64,000 nucleotides of DNA from Zygaena filipendulae (GCA_907165275.2 OU015666.1:712001-776000); one strand, 5' to 3'; numbered from the stretch's first letter, positions 10,657 through 20,945 are shown. A program made the numbers and translations. Notes: generated by a model not told the origin, from the letters alone.

Positions 10657-10836
10657 CTAGCTGTTCCCCGCGGTTTCACCCGCGATACGTTGGGAGTTCC
10701 CGCGGCGATACCGGGGTGAAAGTACCCTATGACCTTTTCTGTACCCCTGATAACGTGTATGCAAAATTTCATGATAATCGGTCGCGCCGTTGAGGCGTGA
10801 AAGCGTAACAAACAAACAAACTTAATATTAGTAAGG
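10657..10836 (-). mobile_element. HelN subtype H1
   Basis: Reverse-oriented: CTAGCTGTTCCCCGCGGTTTC at the left and TAATATTAGTAAGGA at the right. The bases outside the ends are A and T, as expected for Helitron insertion at AT. Confidence 0.9.
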
Positions 10837-10839
10837 ATG

Positions 10840-11462
10840 CACAGCATTAAAGTCAAATGTTAAACTGAGAAAATTTGCATCAAAAACATATTTCTTAACC
10901 TGGCTAAAAGATTACAAAAAAAAAAAAAAACAGAGAAAATTTTCCCCGGGCCGTGCAGCGTTCAACAAACAAAAATAAACATCACACCGCACATGTATGT
11001 ATGTGGCAATAGGCAGTGGATATGAAGGCTCGCACATGTGCGTGAGATGACCGTAACGCGCACTCCTCGCGTTTAATAGCTCTATAATGTGCACTTAGAT
11101 AAATACTAGACGGGACATTTAACTTTGGATAGGGTTCAAAAACAAAAAAAAAAATGTTGCAATTACAGTGCTACCAAATCACGCGTTGTGGTCGCTAATC
11201 TAAATTTGGTACTAGCGATGCTACACCCTAAAGGTTTTTTATGTGCACTTATTTAAGTGTCGTAATAGTTCTGCAATGCAACATTTATTTCTATTGTGAT
11301 TATTTTTAAAAATTGTATCTCTACACTCTACTTTACATCACTTTTAACGCTGCCCATTATATTATTAGAGCCACTTACTTTCCTAAATTGTAAAAACTTA
11401 GTAGTTTTATATTTTTACTTTATATAAATCAATATAATTTAGTGCTTGATGAATGGGCAATT
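10840..11462. other. No gene or repeat recognised
   Basis: AT-rich, with a poly(A) run near 10916-10930. Nothing else stands out. Confidence 0.5.
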
Positions 11463-11790
11463 GGGCATGTTGACTAATTTTTATTTTTTTGTCCGTCTTG
11501 TAGATTATTAAAAAATATTGGACACGTATTTTTTCTTTTTTTACGTAATCAAAAAATAACGGCGATATATTGAGTTGAAATTTCGCGTGACGTTACTATT
11601 CTGACAGTTTGTATGGCGGTTTTATCGGTTAGTGACGTCACGACCCCCTCACCCTAAACTTTAATGCGCTTTATCTCTGTATATTTTAATTTATTTGAAA
11701 AAGCAAAAAATACGCGTCTATTGTTTTTTTTTTTTTTTTCTAACTGACGGACTAATTAGAATTTTGATTTTCAAAAGTAGTCCCCATCCC
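11463..11790. mobile_element. M-CRE MITE, complete, AATT duplication
   Basis: Ends GGGCATGTTGACTAA and TAGTCCCCATCCC, with AATT immediately outside on both sides. Inverted arms of about 90 bp carry GTCCGTC and GACACGTATTTTTT. One palindrome is intact (11633-11640); the other reads TGACGTTA. Confidence 0.9.
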
Positions 11791-12170
11791 AATTATTTTC
11801 AGTATTTTTGCGGCTATTCAACCGCACCTTGCTTGCGTTTGTATTGCAAAAACATATGTTTAAGTAAACAAATAAATAATAAACGTATAGAATATAGAAT
11901 ATCTAGAATATCTAAAATTATACAAAAAAAAAATTGACTACTTTACTGAAAATTTATCTTGGCTCATTTTTTATATTGCCATGTCTGATATATTTGTATG
12001 CGCCCACACGCGGGGTTCCCAAAGTCTCTTCTAGATAATAATAATAAACAAAACAAGGGCTCGGTCTCAGTCGAACCGCCTCATACTTGGGTGCGTGCGA
12101 CCACTGACACTTTAGGGTTAATGATGGCGTAGATAATAAATGTTTTTGCGAAATTTAAAACAGAAATCTA

Positions 12171-12648
12171 TTGTAGCATTATAAAGAGCTAAAGTTTGTG
12201 AATTGTTAGTTTGTGACGTTGTAGGGGGTAATCTGTGGATCTTCCGAACCGATTTTGAATACTATTTCACTTATGGGAAGCTACGGTAGCTCTGAGTGAT
12301 ATAGAATACTTTTTTTCCCGGAATTCTCGCGAGAACTCCGGAGTTTGTGAGGTTGTAATCTCTGGATTTGCTTAACCGATTTTGGAAATTATTTCACTTA
12401 TAGGAAGTTACAGTGATCCTGAGTGAAAAAGTTTATCAATTCAATTCAATTCAATACTTTTTTCCCGGAATTCCTGTGGCAACTACAGAGCTTGTGAGGT
12501 TGTAATCTCTGGATCTACTGAACCGATTTTGAAAATTCTTTCATTTATAGGAAGCTACAGTGACCCTTAGTAACATAGGGTACTTTTATCCCCGAATTTC
12601 CGCGGGAAGTCCGAAATTACCGCGGGTGAAACCGCGGGGGACAGCTAG
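12171..12648 (+). mobile_element. HelN subtype H3 with three inner units
   Basis: Starts ATTATAAAGAGCTAAAG and ends at the perfect hairpin ACCGCGGGTGAAACCGCGG plus ACAGCTAG|T. A unit of about 140 bp (TTGTAATCTCTGGAT..., GAACCGATTTTG, ATAGGAAGCTACAGTGA, CCCGGAATTC) is present three times. Other H3 copies have one or two units. Confidence 0.85.
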
Positions 12649-12942
12649 TAATAAATGTATTTTATTATTTTTAAGACCGCTATACTTTGGTGGTATGGTG
12701 TATGGTACAAAAAGCGGTGTCGCGGTGACTTGAAAAATGTAATCAAGTGAAACTTAAAGTAGACAGAGAAAAATAAAAGAAAAATTATAACGTTATAATG
12801 CTTTACCATTTATTGTTTTTCGACAAAATAAAACTACAACATTGGCGAAATGATCGCGTCACTGCAATAGAAATCCGTGATTTAAAATGAAAGGTCCTTA
12901 AAAAAAAAAACAAGCGAATGGCCAAATGCACATTCTTCTTAA

Positions 12943-13049
12943 AGCCCGCTCCACATTCTCGTAACGGCTAAGAACATCGGCTCCACATTCGCGTTCTCGT
13001 GGTTTTCTCGCGTTCTCGCAAGATTCTCCCGTGAATGTGGAGCGGGCAT
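12943..13049. mobile_element. Short MITE with GCCCGCTCCACATTC ends
   Basis: GCCCGCTCCACATTC at 12944 is mirrored by GAATGTGGAGCGGGC at 13034-13048. The interior repeats CTCCACATTCGCGTTCTCG. About 105 bp and non-coding; no second copy in the window. Confidence 0.65.
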
Positions 13050-13830
13050 AAGAGGTTTCAGCAAAATTATTCTTCACAAGTCCACAGTATATCCAGTATC
13101 ATGGGTGGCGGCACGGCGTATACGTCGGCGGACAGTTGATTTAACTCCCCAACTCATATGTTCCGGTTTTATTGGACAATATCAGCTGGATATGAGGAAT
13201 GTTTAGGATATTTCGCAAAGAATCCCCGAATTTTATATCTATTTGTGGATTAATAGAGGTTTGTTTTTGGGTGTCTTGTTGTCAGAACTTTTTGCAGAAA
13301 TGTTAAAACTGTGAAAATTTAATGCTATGTGTCTCTTTCTTTTTTTTTTTTTTTTTGGACTTTCGCATATAATGCATTTAGCCGGTATCAAGTAAAATTG
13401 ATTAGATCAATATATTTTCTATTGAAACGCTTCGTTGTACGGTTTGAAATTGAAATTTGAAAGCCATGGTACTATAGCTTGTAAGAATTTCTCGGAGCTC
13501 TTGAAGAAAACCGAAGAAATCAGCTCGAAATATCTTCTTGAGCACATAAAAACCGTCTCTGTGAAAATTATTGTTCAATACAGCACCTTATTACACAACA
13601 AAATCCATTTTAAACCATTTTTTATCGACATGAAAATAAATGACCGAACCGCCATCTTTGATTCCCGCCAAAAAAATTCCCCATCGTTATCTAGATAGGT
13701 ATCTATCTGTTTTGATTGATTCCACGCGATCACTTACCTCCGTAGATTTATTAGAAACCGATCGTTGATGTCCAATTTTTTTTCTATCTCGTTGTTTTAC
13801 ACATTTGATGAGATTTTCTTTTCGGTCAGG
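13050..13830. other. No gene recognised
   Basis: An 87-codon plus frame at 13435-13698 has no recognisable domain and does not start in a credible context. Confidence 0.4.
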
Positions 13831-13834
13831 TAGT

Positions 13835-14004
13835 AGCGTATGTCCACTTAGTGGCAGGTCAGACCACAATTGGACCACAAAATCGACCGACGATGTGATG
13901 ACGATGGCTGGGGCCCAGCTGGATGAGAATGGTACAGTACCGGTCATCGTGAAGTTCCTTGGTCCACGCCTGTCACTAGCAGTAGACTTCTATCAGTTGA
14001 TATA
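13835..14004 (+). pseudogene. RTE-type retrotransposon ORF, C-terminal remnant
   Basis: Two frames joined by a shift near 13915 resemble the C-terminal tail found after the reverse transcriptase of RTE-class non-LTR retrotransposons. The first frame gives STDDVMTMAGAQL, comparable with the family's RWTDDI..VAG pattern. The second gives SWMRMVQYRSS, then a stop where the family has tryptophan, SSLVHACH, another stop, Q, a stop at a second tryptophan position, and TSIS. The stops fit TGG changing to TGA or TAG. The match is from memory of the family's pattern, not a search. No upstream reverse transcriptase domain is visible, so this is a short, old fragment. Confidence 0.5.
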
Positions 14005-14239
14005 AAGATGAAGATATCCACAGAGAAAATTAAAATATTAACTAGAAGCAATATAAGCAGGGCAGCAAAAACAAGTGACAGCATAAGCTCATACTTTCCC
14101 AAAACTTTTTTGCTGGCATTCCAAGTATATTTTCCGCAATATTCCGAATATTCAATTTTAAAAACAGTAAATAGATAATTTAAGAAATGCTTAAGCAACT
14201 TATTGAAGCTAGCCGAAGGCATGTACCTACTTCCGAATC

Positions 14240-14455
14240 TTAAAAGTATCTAGGTACCCATCTATCAGAATGAAGGTAACAGAAATACATCATCTGTGAA
14301 AACGTCAACTGCCTATCACGGTTCATGAGATACAGCCTGGTGACAGACGTACACACGCACAGACGGACTGACGGCCGGACGGACAGCGAAGTCTTAGTTA
14401 TAGGGTCCCGTTTCACCCTTTGCGTTCCTTACATATCCTAAAAAACTAACATTAA
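14240..14455 (+). repeat. Dispersed repeat with TCACGGTTCATGAGATACAG
   Basis: Holds CATCTGTGAAAACGTCAACTG, TCACGGTTCATGAGATACAG, a run of GACGGACGGACAG type and TATAGGGTCCCGTTT. I recognise this string as a common arthropod interspersed repeat, but only one copy is in the window and I cannot class it. Confidence 0.5.
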
Positions 14456-14460
14456 TAATA

Positions 14461-14669
14461 ATGGGCATGTTGACTAATTTTTATTTTTTAGTCCGTCTTG
14501 TAGATTAATAAAAAATATTGGACACGTATTTTTTCTTTTTTTACGTAATCAAAAAATAACGGCGACATATTGAGTTGAAATTTAGCGTGACGTCACTATT
14601 CTGACAGTTTGTGTGGCGGTTTTAGCGATTAGTGACGTCACGACCCCCTCACCCTAAACTTTAATGCCC
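14461..14669. mobile_element. M-CRE MITE, right arm missing
   Basis: Begins ATGGGCATGTTGACTAATTT and keeps both palindromes (14588-14595 and 14633-14640, 45 bp apart), then stops at CTAAACTTTAATG. Confidence 0.85.
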
Positions 14670-15133
14670 ATTACCTACAATGTTGAAATTTTATCTTTAA
14701 CACGACCCGGAATCGAACTTGCTCTCAAATTTACTAGGCTAGGTATACACCGTGCACGACACACGAAGCCTCGTTAACGATGGCCGAGTCCGATAGAGCC
14801 ATGACCCTTGGTTTTTTTCTTCTTTTTTTTATAATGACTTAATATTATACTACATATATTCATAGATTAATATCAGCTTCGGTAATGGCGGATGCGTGTG
14901 CTGGGCTTTGTCTCATTTTTGTTTATAATGATAGTAGGTACCCACTGCCTTTTAGAAAGCTGTCACGTTGTGTTATGGTGTCCTACCTTTATTCCACAGA
15001 TTGCATAGGAAACTTCTGGATCTTAATCATATGACACAAGACATAATTTATTTCATATAGCATAATAATAATTTTATTTGCAAGAATATGGGTACATAAG
15101 TGGTGTTACATTAAAATTGCCGTGTAAATATCA
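14670..15133. other. No gene or repeat recognised
   Basis: AT-rich sequence without a supported frame. Confidence 0.45.
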
Positions 15134-15441
15134 TCTATACTAAAGAGCAAAAGTTTGTGACTTTGTGAGTTTGTGACGTTGTAGGGGGTAATCTCTGGAT
15201 GTACTGAACCGATTTTAAAAATTCTTCACTTATAGGAAGCTACAGTGATCATTAGTGATATAGGGTACTTTATATCCCGGAATTCCCGGGGAACTCCAGG
15301 GTTTGCGAGGTTATTATCTATGGTTCTATACTTATTATAGATAGGAAGCTAAAGTGATCCTGAGTGAGTGAGTACTTTTCATCCCGGAATTCCCGCGGGA
15401 ACTCGGAAATTACCGCGGGTGAAACCGCGGGGCTCAGCTAG
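15134..15441 (+). mobile_element. HelN subtype H3 with two inner units
   Basis: A|TCTATACTAAAGAGCAAAAG at the start; TTACCGCGGGTGAAACCGCGG, then CTCAGCTAG|T, at the end. The second inner unit is shortened. Confidence 0.9.
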
Positions 15442-15535
15442 TCATAGATAAATCTATTCGACAATATAATTTAGAATGTCAAAACTGCAACAAAACTGCA
15501 AAAAAGGAAAAAAAAGCATAGAATATATTATTATA

Positions 15536-15749
15536 CTAGCTGTGCCCCGCGGTTTCACCCGCGGTAATTTCGGAGTTCCCGCGGGAATTCCGGGATAAAA
15601 AGTACGCTATGTCCTTCTCTGTATCCCTGACAACTTGCTTGCCAAATTTCATCCAAATCCGTTCAGCCGTTTTTGCGTGATTGAGTAACAAACTTCCAAA
15701 CATCCAAACATCCACACTTTCACATTTATAATATTTTATATTAGTAGGA
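15536..15749 (-). mobile_element. HelN subtype H2, well preserved
   Basis: In reverse it reads CTAGCTGTGCCCCGCGGTTTC to TATTAGTAGGAT. Core AAACGGCTGAACGGATTTGG (complement). Both hairpin arms are intact. Confidence 0.9.
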
Positions 15750-15759
15750 TTGTAGTAGC

Positions 15760-16858
15760 ATATTTTGCTGTATTAGTTACATTTAAGGTTTCGGCGAAAA
15801 ATATAGGTAGATACTAAATTATTCCTTAGATCATTTTATCCATATTTCAAAATAATAATAAGGAACTTCATCGCTTTAAAGGGCAACGGTTTTGTAATTC
15901 ATTAGATGCATTATCCCAAAAGATGGTTACCTCTAAACAGGTAGGCAGACACTATAGATGTTGATTTATGACGATCTCCTTACACAGTATGTTCATTCTT
16001 TAGTTCCTATTTCTAGATTTAAAAAAAGATAGATTTTAAAAAAAGATAATTTTAAATAAATAGGTACTTACAATCAGCATTTTATCTGCGATATACAAAT
16101 AAAATAATACAGACTGTTTTTCTTGTGTAAGTTTCCTCATAACAACCTTTGTTATTTCAATCATTTAATTATATACCTCGTTTGATTACAGGTTGAGTTA
16201 TCGGCCATCAAATTCTTATGGAAGGAGGTTTTACTATTAACCTGTCATAATTAGGTCTCTATCAGTAATTATTGTGGTCTGCTTTTATTCAACTAACAAT
16301 TAACAATGTTTGTATGTATTTTCGGTCTATTTTGTTGTGAAATGTGTATATGTATAGGAAATCAAAGAAGGAACTGTAGGTAAGTAAAATAAATTACCAA
16401 TTTTTGGGCAAATTGCCTGGCCCACGATAAGGGGTAAGCAAAAAATTCAAGCAATTTTGGAGTAGTTAAATATTGAAGATTACTTTGAAGTAAAAGTTCC
16501 TGTAAAAGTATTTTTTTTTATAAATCACAGTTATTATTTGCAGATTTATGATATAGGTACCTATATCCTCACTTCTCAGTGAATGATACAAAAGTATGTA
16601 AAAAAAAAAGCAGAAAGTTTGAACGCAGAGTGGTACCCACATTACAAAAACAAACGAAGGCATTTATCAATTGACCAAAACATATTTCACGAGTCCAACA
16701 TAATAGACCTCATTGTGCACAAGGTCGGTTCATTTAGAATCGATTCCGAATTCGATACAGATATAATTATTCGATTGAGATCTATCGGATAACAGAACCA
16801 GAGATCACGCGCTGACCTTTCGAGTTCAAACTACAATAGATTACGAAGAGCCATATTA
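15760..16858. other. No gene recognised
   Basis: A 69-codon plus frame (16583-16792) shows no motif. No repeat ends identified. Confidence 0.4.
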
Positions 16859-17077
16859 CCATCGGTGGCCATATTATTAGGGACAGTACTCGGATTTTTG
16901 CATTTTCTAATTTAACTTGATAACTCGAAGAAATGATTGGTCGTAGATGTTTTTAGACCATTTTATTTATATCTATATTTTGCTAGGATCATAAAAACAA
17001 CAAAAATTATAGATACAACGATTTATTCTTTAAAATATAAGTAATAGTGGTAAAAGAAAAATTTCGTAAAATTTTAA

Positions 17078-18203
17078 TCAGTATTTTGTAATGCCACCCT
17101 TTGCTACAATAAGAGCTTCTATACCTGCAGGCATGCTCTTTATACATGTTTTAGCATTTTCTTGCAGTTCAGAGTTCTGTTGCCACTGTTTGTTGAGAGT
17201 TTCAATCAACTGGGACTTGTTGGTGATCACTTCTTTTGCAATGGCCCGTTTAGTGAGTTCTCACATGTTTTCTATGGGATTCATGTCTGGTGAATTCCCT
17301 GGTCAAGGCAAAACAGCAATGTTTTTTCAATCAAGAATGCAGTAACACTCCTGGTTTTGTGGCACGGTGTCGAATCATGCATAAAAATGTACTATTCATT
17401 ATCAGGGAACCAGTCGAAGACCAGCAGTAGCAGCTGAGTTTCCAGTACTCGCTTGTACTGGTCTTGTTTCATCGTCCGTTCTACGATGTATAAGCTTCCC
17501 ATGCCTTCAGTTGATGTGACCGACCACACTATGATAATAGCTGGATGTTTTTCTCTCTCCACAAAACAATTTGGATGGAATTGTTCTTTAGGGGATCGCC
17601 TGACGAACGAACTCTTATCGACCAAAATTTGGAATGTTGACACGTCGGAAAAGCATATCTGTAAAATATTATAATTAACACCGGAAATCGTTTATGTGTT
17701 TTACTTACTCGACTCCAGTCTGCAACACTCATACCTAATCACGCAACGCACCATTAAATAAAGTTGTACTTACTCAACTCCAGTCTGTAACAGTCATATT
17801 TCGGTGTTGTCTGGCCCACTGTGTCGTTTTTTTGTGAGTCTTGGTGTGACGTGGTTTTGTTGTAGACCAACGATTCTCTTCGGCTAGCTGTATCCGAACT
17901 GTCCTTTACGAAACTTTGATACCTTCTTCGTTCATCATCGTAGTAAGATTTACAATACTCTTTTTTCGATTTTCGAGGCAGATGTGTCCGATTTTCCGAA
18001 GAGTGGAAATCTTTTTTCTACCACATTTTCCTATACGATCTGCTTCTAGAGGTTTTTTCATCCATTTAAATTTTAATTCTTTTGACGACAGACTTTGAAA
18101 CCCCTGCAATAGTTGCTATATCTCTCTGGGAATGTGCGGAGTGCAATAACAACGTTTTCATTTCTCTACATTCTTTTTGAGAAGTGTCTGAAGTCTTTCC
18201 CAT
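17078..18203 (-). pseudogene. Tc1-like transposase pseudogene
   Basis: Transposase that would cut and insert its own element at TA sites. It begins at ATG 18203 with MGKTSDTSQKECREMK and an N-terminal helix-turn-helix region (HSQRDIATIAGVSKSVVKRIK). A frameshift near 18095 leads to GRKKISTLRKIG and TTMMNEEGIKVS, then an in-frame TAA at about 17908. After DWS come FSDVSTFQILVD (first catalytic Asp), FHPNCFVEREKHPA, FMHDSTPCH (second Asp) and NSPDMNPIENM (catalytic Glu), ending IVAKGGITKY at TGA 17080-17078. Several shifts and stops separate these blocks, so no active enzyme is possible. A 50-nt interruption at 17659-17708 has GTAAGT and TTTTACAG edges; removing it joins DWSR to ICFSDV in frame, which would suit an intron. 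Confidence 0.85.
17659..17708 (-). other. Candidate 50-nt intron in transposase relic
   Basis: Starts GTAAGTAAAAC and ends ATATTTTACAG on the minus strand. Removing it restores a continuous frame between DWSR and ICFSDVSTF, the position where Tc1 transposases carry the first catalytic Asp. A second copy of the donor region (GACTGGAGTTGAGTAAGTA) lies about 66 bp upstream. Confidence 0.5.
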
Positions 18204-18655
18204 AACTAAAAAGGAGTCTATTTGAGATTATCACGTCGAACCGTTAACAAAAATTAAATTAACAGATAAAACTTAGCAAAAGTATTGTATTAACAAGCAT
18301 TACTTACTTTTTAATTGTTTTAGATACAAAAAATTTCGAAAATATTAAGGTAAAATAAAAAAATTACAATCCCACCAAATCCCGCAAACAACAATTTTTG
18401 ACGAAATTTATTCAAATTAGAAGAAACGGCACAAAGTTTATAAATGACACACGTTTCCAGTATTGTCGATAATCAAAAACATTGATAATGATACTACTAG
18501 CACTATAAACTATAATAACCATTAGAAAGCCGCTTTTTTTGCTTATATTGTAACATTAAACTAGAAATGACAAAATATGAGCACTGTCCCTAATAATTTG
18601 GCCACCCACTGTATTTCTCAAACAGTATCTATCCATACCAATTTCGAACGGCATA

Positions 18656-18994
18656 TCTATACTTAATATTATAAAGAGCAAAAGTTTGTGAGTTGTTGAC
18701 GTTGCAATCTCTGAATCTACTGAACCGATTTTGAAAATTCTTTCACTTATAGGAAGCTAAAGTGATTCTGAGTGTCATAAGGTAGTTTTTAATCCGGAAT
18801 TCCAGCGGAAACTCCGAATTTTCCGCGTGTAAAACCACGGGGGAACAGCTATCTCTGGATCTACTGATCCGATTTTGAAAATTCTTTCTCTTATAGAAAG
18901 CTACAGTGATCCTGAGTGACGTAAAGTACTTTTTATCGCGGAATTTCCGTGGGAACTCTCAAATTGCCGCGGTTGAAACCGCAGGGTCAGCTAG
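18656..18994 (+). mobile_element. HelN subtype H3, two 3' ends
   Basis: Starts TCTATACTTAATATTATAAA. A decayed first terminus (GTGTAAAACCACGGGGGAACAGCTA) is followed by a second H3 unit ending GTTGAAACCGCAGGGTCAGCTAG|T. It overlaps the tandem duplication. Confidence 0.8.
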
Positions 18995-19366
18995 TGTTTA
19001 ATATGCCCAAAATGTCTGAGGGAAATTCAATACCTGTGTCTAAACAAGATGCGGCGATAGGAAGCTAAAGTGATTCTGAGTGTCATAAGGTAGTTTTTAA
19101 TCCGGAATTTCCGCGGAAACTCCGAATTTTCCGCGGGTAAAACCACGGGGGACAGCTATCTCTGGATCTACTGATCCGATTTTGAAAATTCTTTCTCTTG
19201 TAGGAAGCTACAGTGATCCTGGGTGACTTAAAGTACTTTTTATCGCGGAATGTCCGTGGGAACTCTGAAATCGCCGCGGGTGAAACCGCAGGGGTCAGCT
19301 AGTGTTTAATATGCCCAAAATATCTGAGGGAAATTCAATACCTGTGCCTAAACAAGATGCGGCGAG
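18751..19366. repeat. Tandem duplication, 308-bp period
   Basis: AGGAAGCTAAAGTGATTCTG at 18751 recurs at 19059, and similarity continues through both HelN termini into unique flank (TTTAATATGCCCAAAAT... to AAACAAGATGCGGCGA). The two copies differ at only a few positions by eye. The second HelN terminus ends at 19302. Confidence 0.9.
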
Positions 19367-19369
19367 GGG

Positions 19370-19785
19370 AAAATTTATTTTCTTTTTCACATCAGTAAGT
19401 TTTCCCCGTTTTTGAGTAATGGCCAATGTGGCAACGCGAGAGGGGGGAGGGAGGGACCGTTCGCAAAAAACTCACATAATAAGAGCATACCTCACAGATA
19501 TACGTACATAAGTGCGGTCAACTTTGGGACACGAGGAGCGATAGCAGAAAAGACAAAATGAAAAAATATCTTTCTATTTTTTTTTTTTTAAAAATTTACA
19601 AATTCCTATTGGGAATGAAGACGCATAATTGCGAAAGTCTTAGTAAGTACCTACCAAATAATAAGGTTATGTAGTTAAGCAACAAAACTTGGAATTGGCT
19701 TTTTGAATCAAAGCTTAAGTATAGTTTTACTATCAATTATTACATCGAACCATCTTTCATACCATTTTATTATCACTCTATTCCT
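19370..19785. other. No gene or repeat recognised
   Basis: Contains a G-rich run (GAGGGGGGAGGGAGGGACC) near 19439 but no supported feature. Confidence 0.4.
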
Positions 19786-20080
19786 GATGAACTAATTAGT
19801 CCGTCAGTTAGAAAATAAAAAAACAATAGACACATATTTTTTGCTTTTTTAAATAAATTAAAATATAGAGAGGTAAAGCGCATTAAAGTTTAGGATGAAG
19901 AGGTCGTGACGTCACTAACCACAAAACCGCCATACAAACTGTCAGAATAGTGACGTCACGCGAAATTTCAACTCAATATATCGCCGTTACTTTTTGATTA
20001 CGTAAAAAAAGAAAAAATACGTATCCAATATTTTTTAATAATCTACAAGACGGATTAAAAAATAAAAATTAGTCAACAAT
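19786..20080. mobile_element. M-CRE MITE, reverse orientation
   Basis: AACTAATTAGTCCGTCAGTTAG at the left and GACGGATTAAAAAATAAAAATTAGTCAACA at the right. Both palindromes are perfect (19907-19914 and 19951-19958). The left end lacks about 25 bp of the usual terminus. Confidence 0.85.
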
Positions 20081-20269
20081 TCAAATTTTCGCAAATTATT
20101 TTTTTATGCTCGTTTTTATATTCGAATCCGATTTCAAAACAAGGACTTGTTTTAAATTCTAAATTTTAAAAGAGTTGCATCGAGAGAATCAGCATCGCTG
20201 TTGTCAATTTTCAGCAGAACACAAAAAAAAATACAATCCGAATTTGAAATTAGGATATTGATATATTTT

Positions 20270-20520
20270 TTTTTTCTGTTTTTCTTGTGCGTGCTACCGC
20301 TACCAAAATTTGTGGCGGCAGTCCCCGCTGACCGGGCGTTCCGCTGAGACGGCCGATCTAAAATAAGATATCCACAGTTGACCTGCGGCCGCTGAGCATA
20401 AATCGACGAAATATGAAGCCCCCACGGTGCGTGCCCGGACCGCCATCATAGTATAGAAAAATACGGCCACGATACAGACGCGACTTTACATAGACCCGTG
20501 TAAGTTTCGGAATTACCACC
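20270..20520. other. GC-richer block, unidentified
   Basis: CAGTCCCCGCTGACCGGGCG, GTTGACCTGCGGCCGCTGAG and CGTGCCCGGACCGCCATCA stand out from the AT-rich surroundings. No frame or repeat ends were recognised. Confidence 0.35.
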
Positions 20521-20621
20521 ACCCACCCTTATAGTAAGCTACTTATATTTTTAATTTCACTTTCACTTATTTTTTTTATCTTTCTAGTTAAGTAGGTACC
20601 TATATTATGTTACTAATATAG

Positions 20622-20756
20622 GTACAGGTTGCCTGGAAGAAATTGCTCTTAAGCAATAAGGCCGCCCTTTGTTGCCTGTATTTCCCACCATGTATTTTTC
20701 TATATTTATATTTTTGGTGACAATAAAGAATATTTGATTTGATTTGATTTGAACTC
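20622..20756 (+). mobile_element. Non-LTR retrotransposon 3' end, (TTTGA)n tail
   Basis: Contains CAGGTTGCCTGGAAGAAATTG, GCAATAAGGCCGCCCTTTG, GGTGACAATAAAGAATA and a tail of TTTGA repeats. Such GCCTGGAAGA...TAAGGCCGCC sequence is a familiar LINE 3' UTR in Lepidoptera; the clade is not assigned. Confidence 0.6.
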
Positions 20757-20761
20757 CATAG

Positions 20762-20942
20762 TAAATTTACTCGTAGTGAAAGCCCCGTGGAAATTGGTCC
20801 AACTGCTCCGGAGATTTACCCCACGTGGGCTTCGGAATTCCCGCAGGAACTCAAAAGTAGTAGGCTATTTGCTCCTTATAATATCAGCTAATTAGCATTG
20901 AAAGTCCCGGCAAAATCGGTCCACCGGTTACGATGATCATCT
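20762..20942 (-). mobile_element. HelN subtype H7 remnant
   Basis: GGAATTCCCGCAGGAACTC, TTATAATATCAGCTAATTAGC and GAAAGTCCCGGCAAAATCGG are the H7 body in reverse. The ends are decayed. Confidence 0.55.
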
Positions 20943-20945
20943 TTT

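Larger units (their letters stand above)
16859..18611 (-). mobile_element. Tc1-like DNA transposon, full length, inactive
   Basis: Terminal inverted repeats: the right end in reverse is CAGTGGGTGGCCAAATTATT followed by AGGGACAGT, and the left end is CCATCGGTGGCCATATTATT followed by AGGGACAGT. TA lies on both outer edges (16857-16858 and 18612-18613), the target duplication of the Tc1/mariner superfamily. The 1.75-kb interior holds one minus-strand transposase relic. Confidence 0.9.

Noticed and set aside
12171..12648. CRISPR-like regularly spaced repeats
   Set aside because: The repeats are Helitron inner units in a eukaryotic setting, not short direct repeats with unique spacers.
13435..13698. 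87-codon plus-strand frame
   Set aside because: No domain, no convincing start, AT-rich composition; could be chance.
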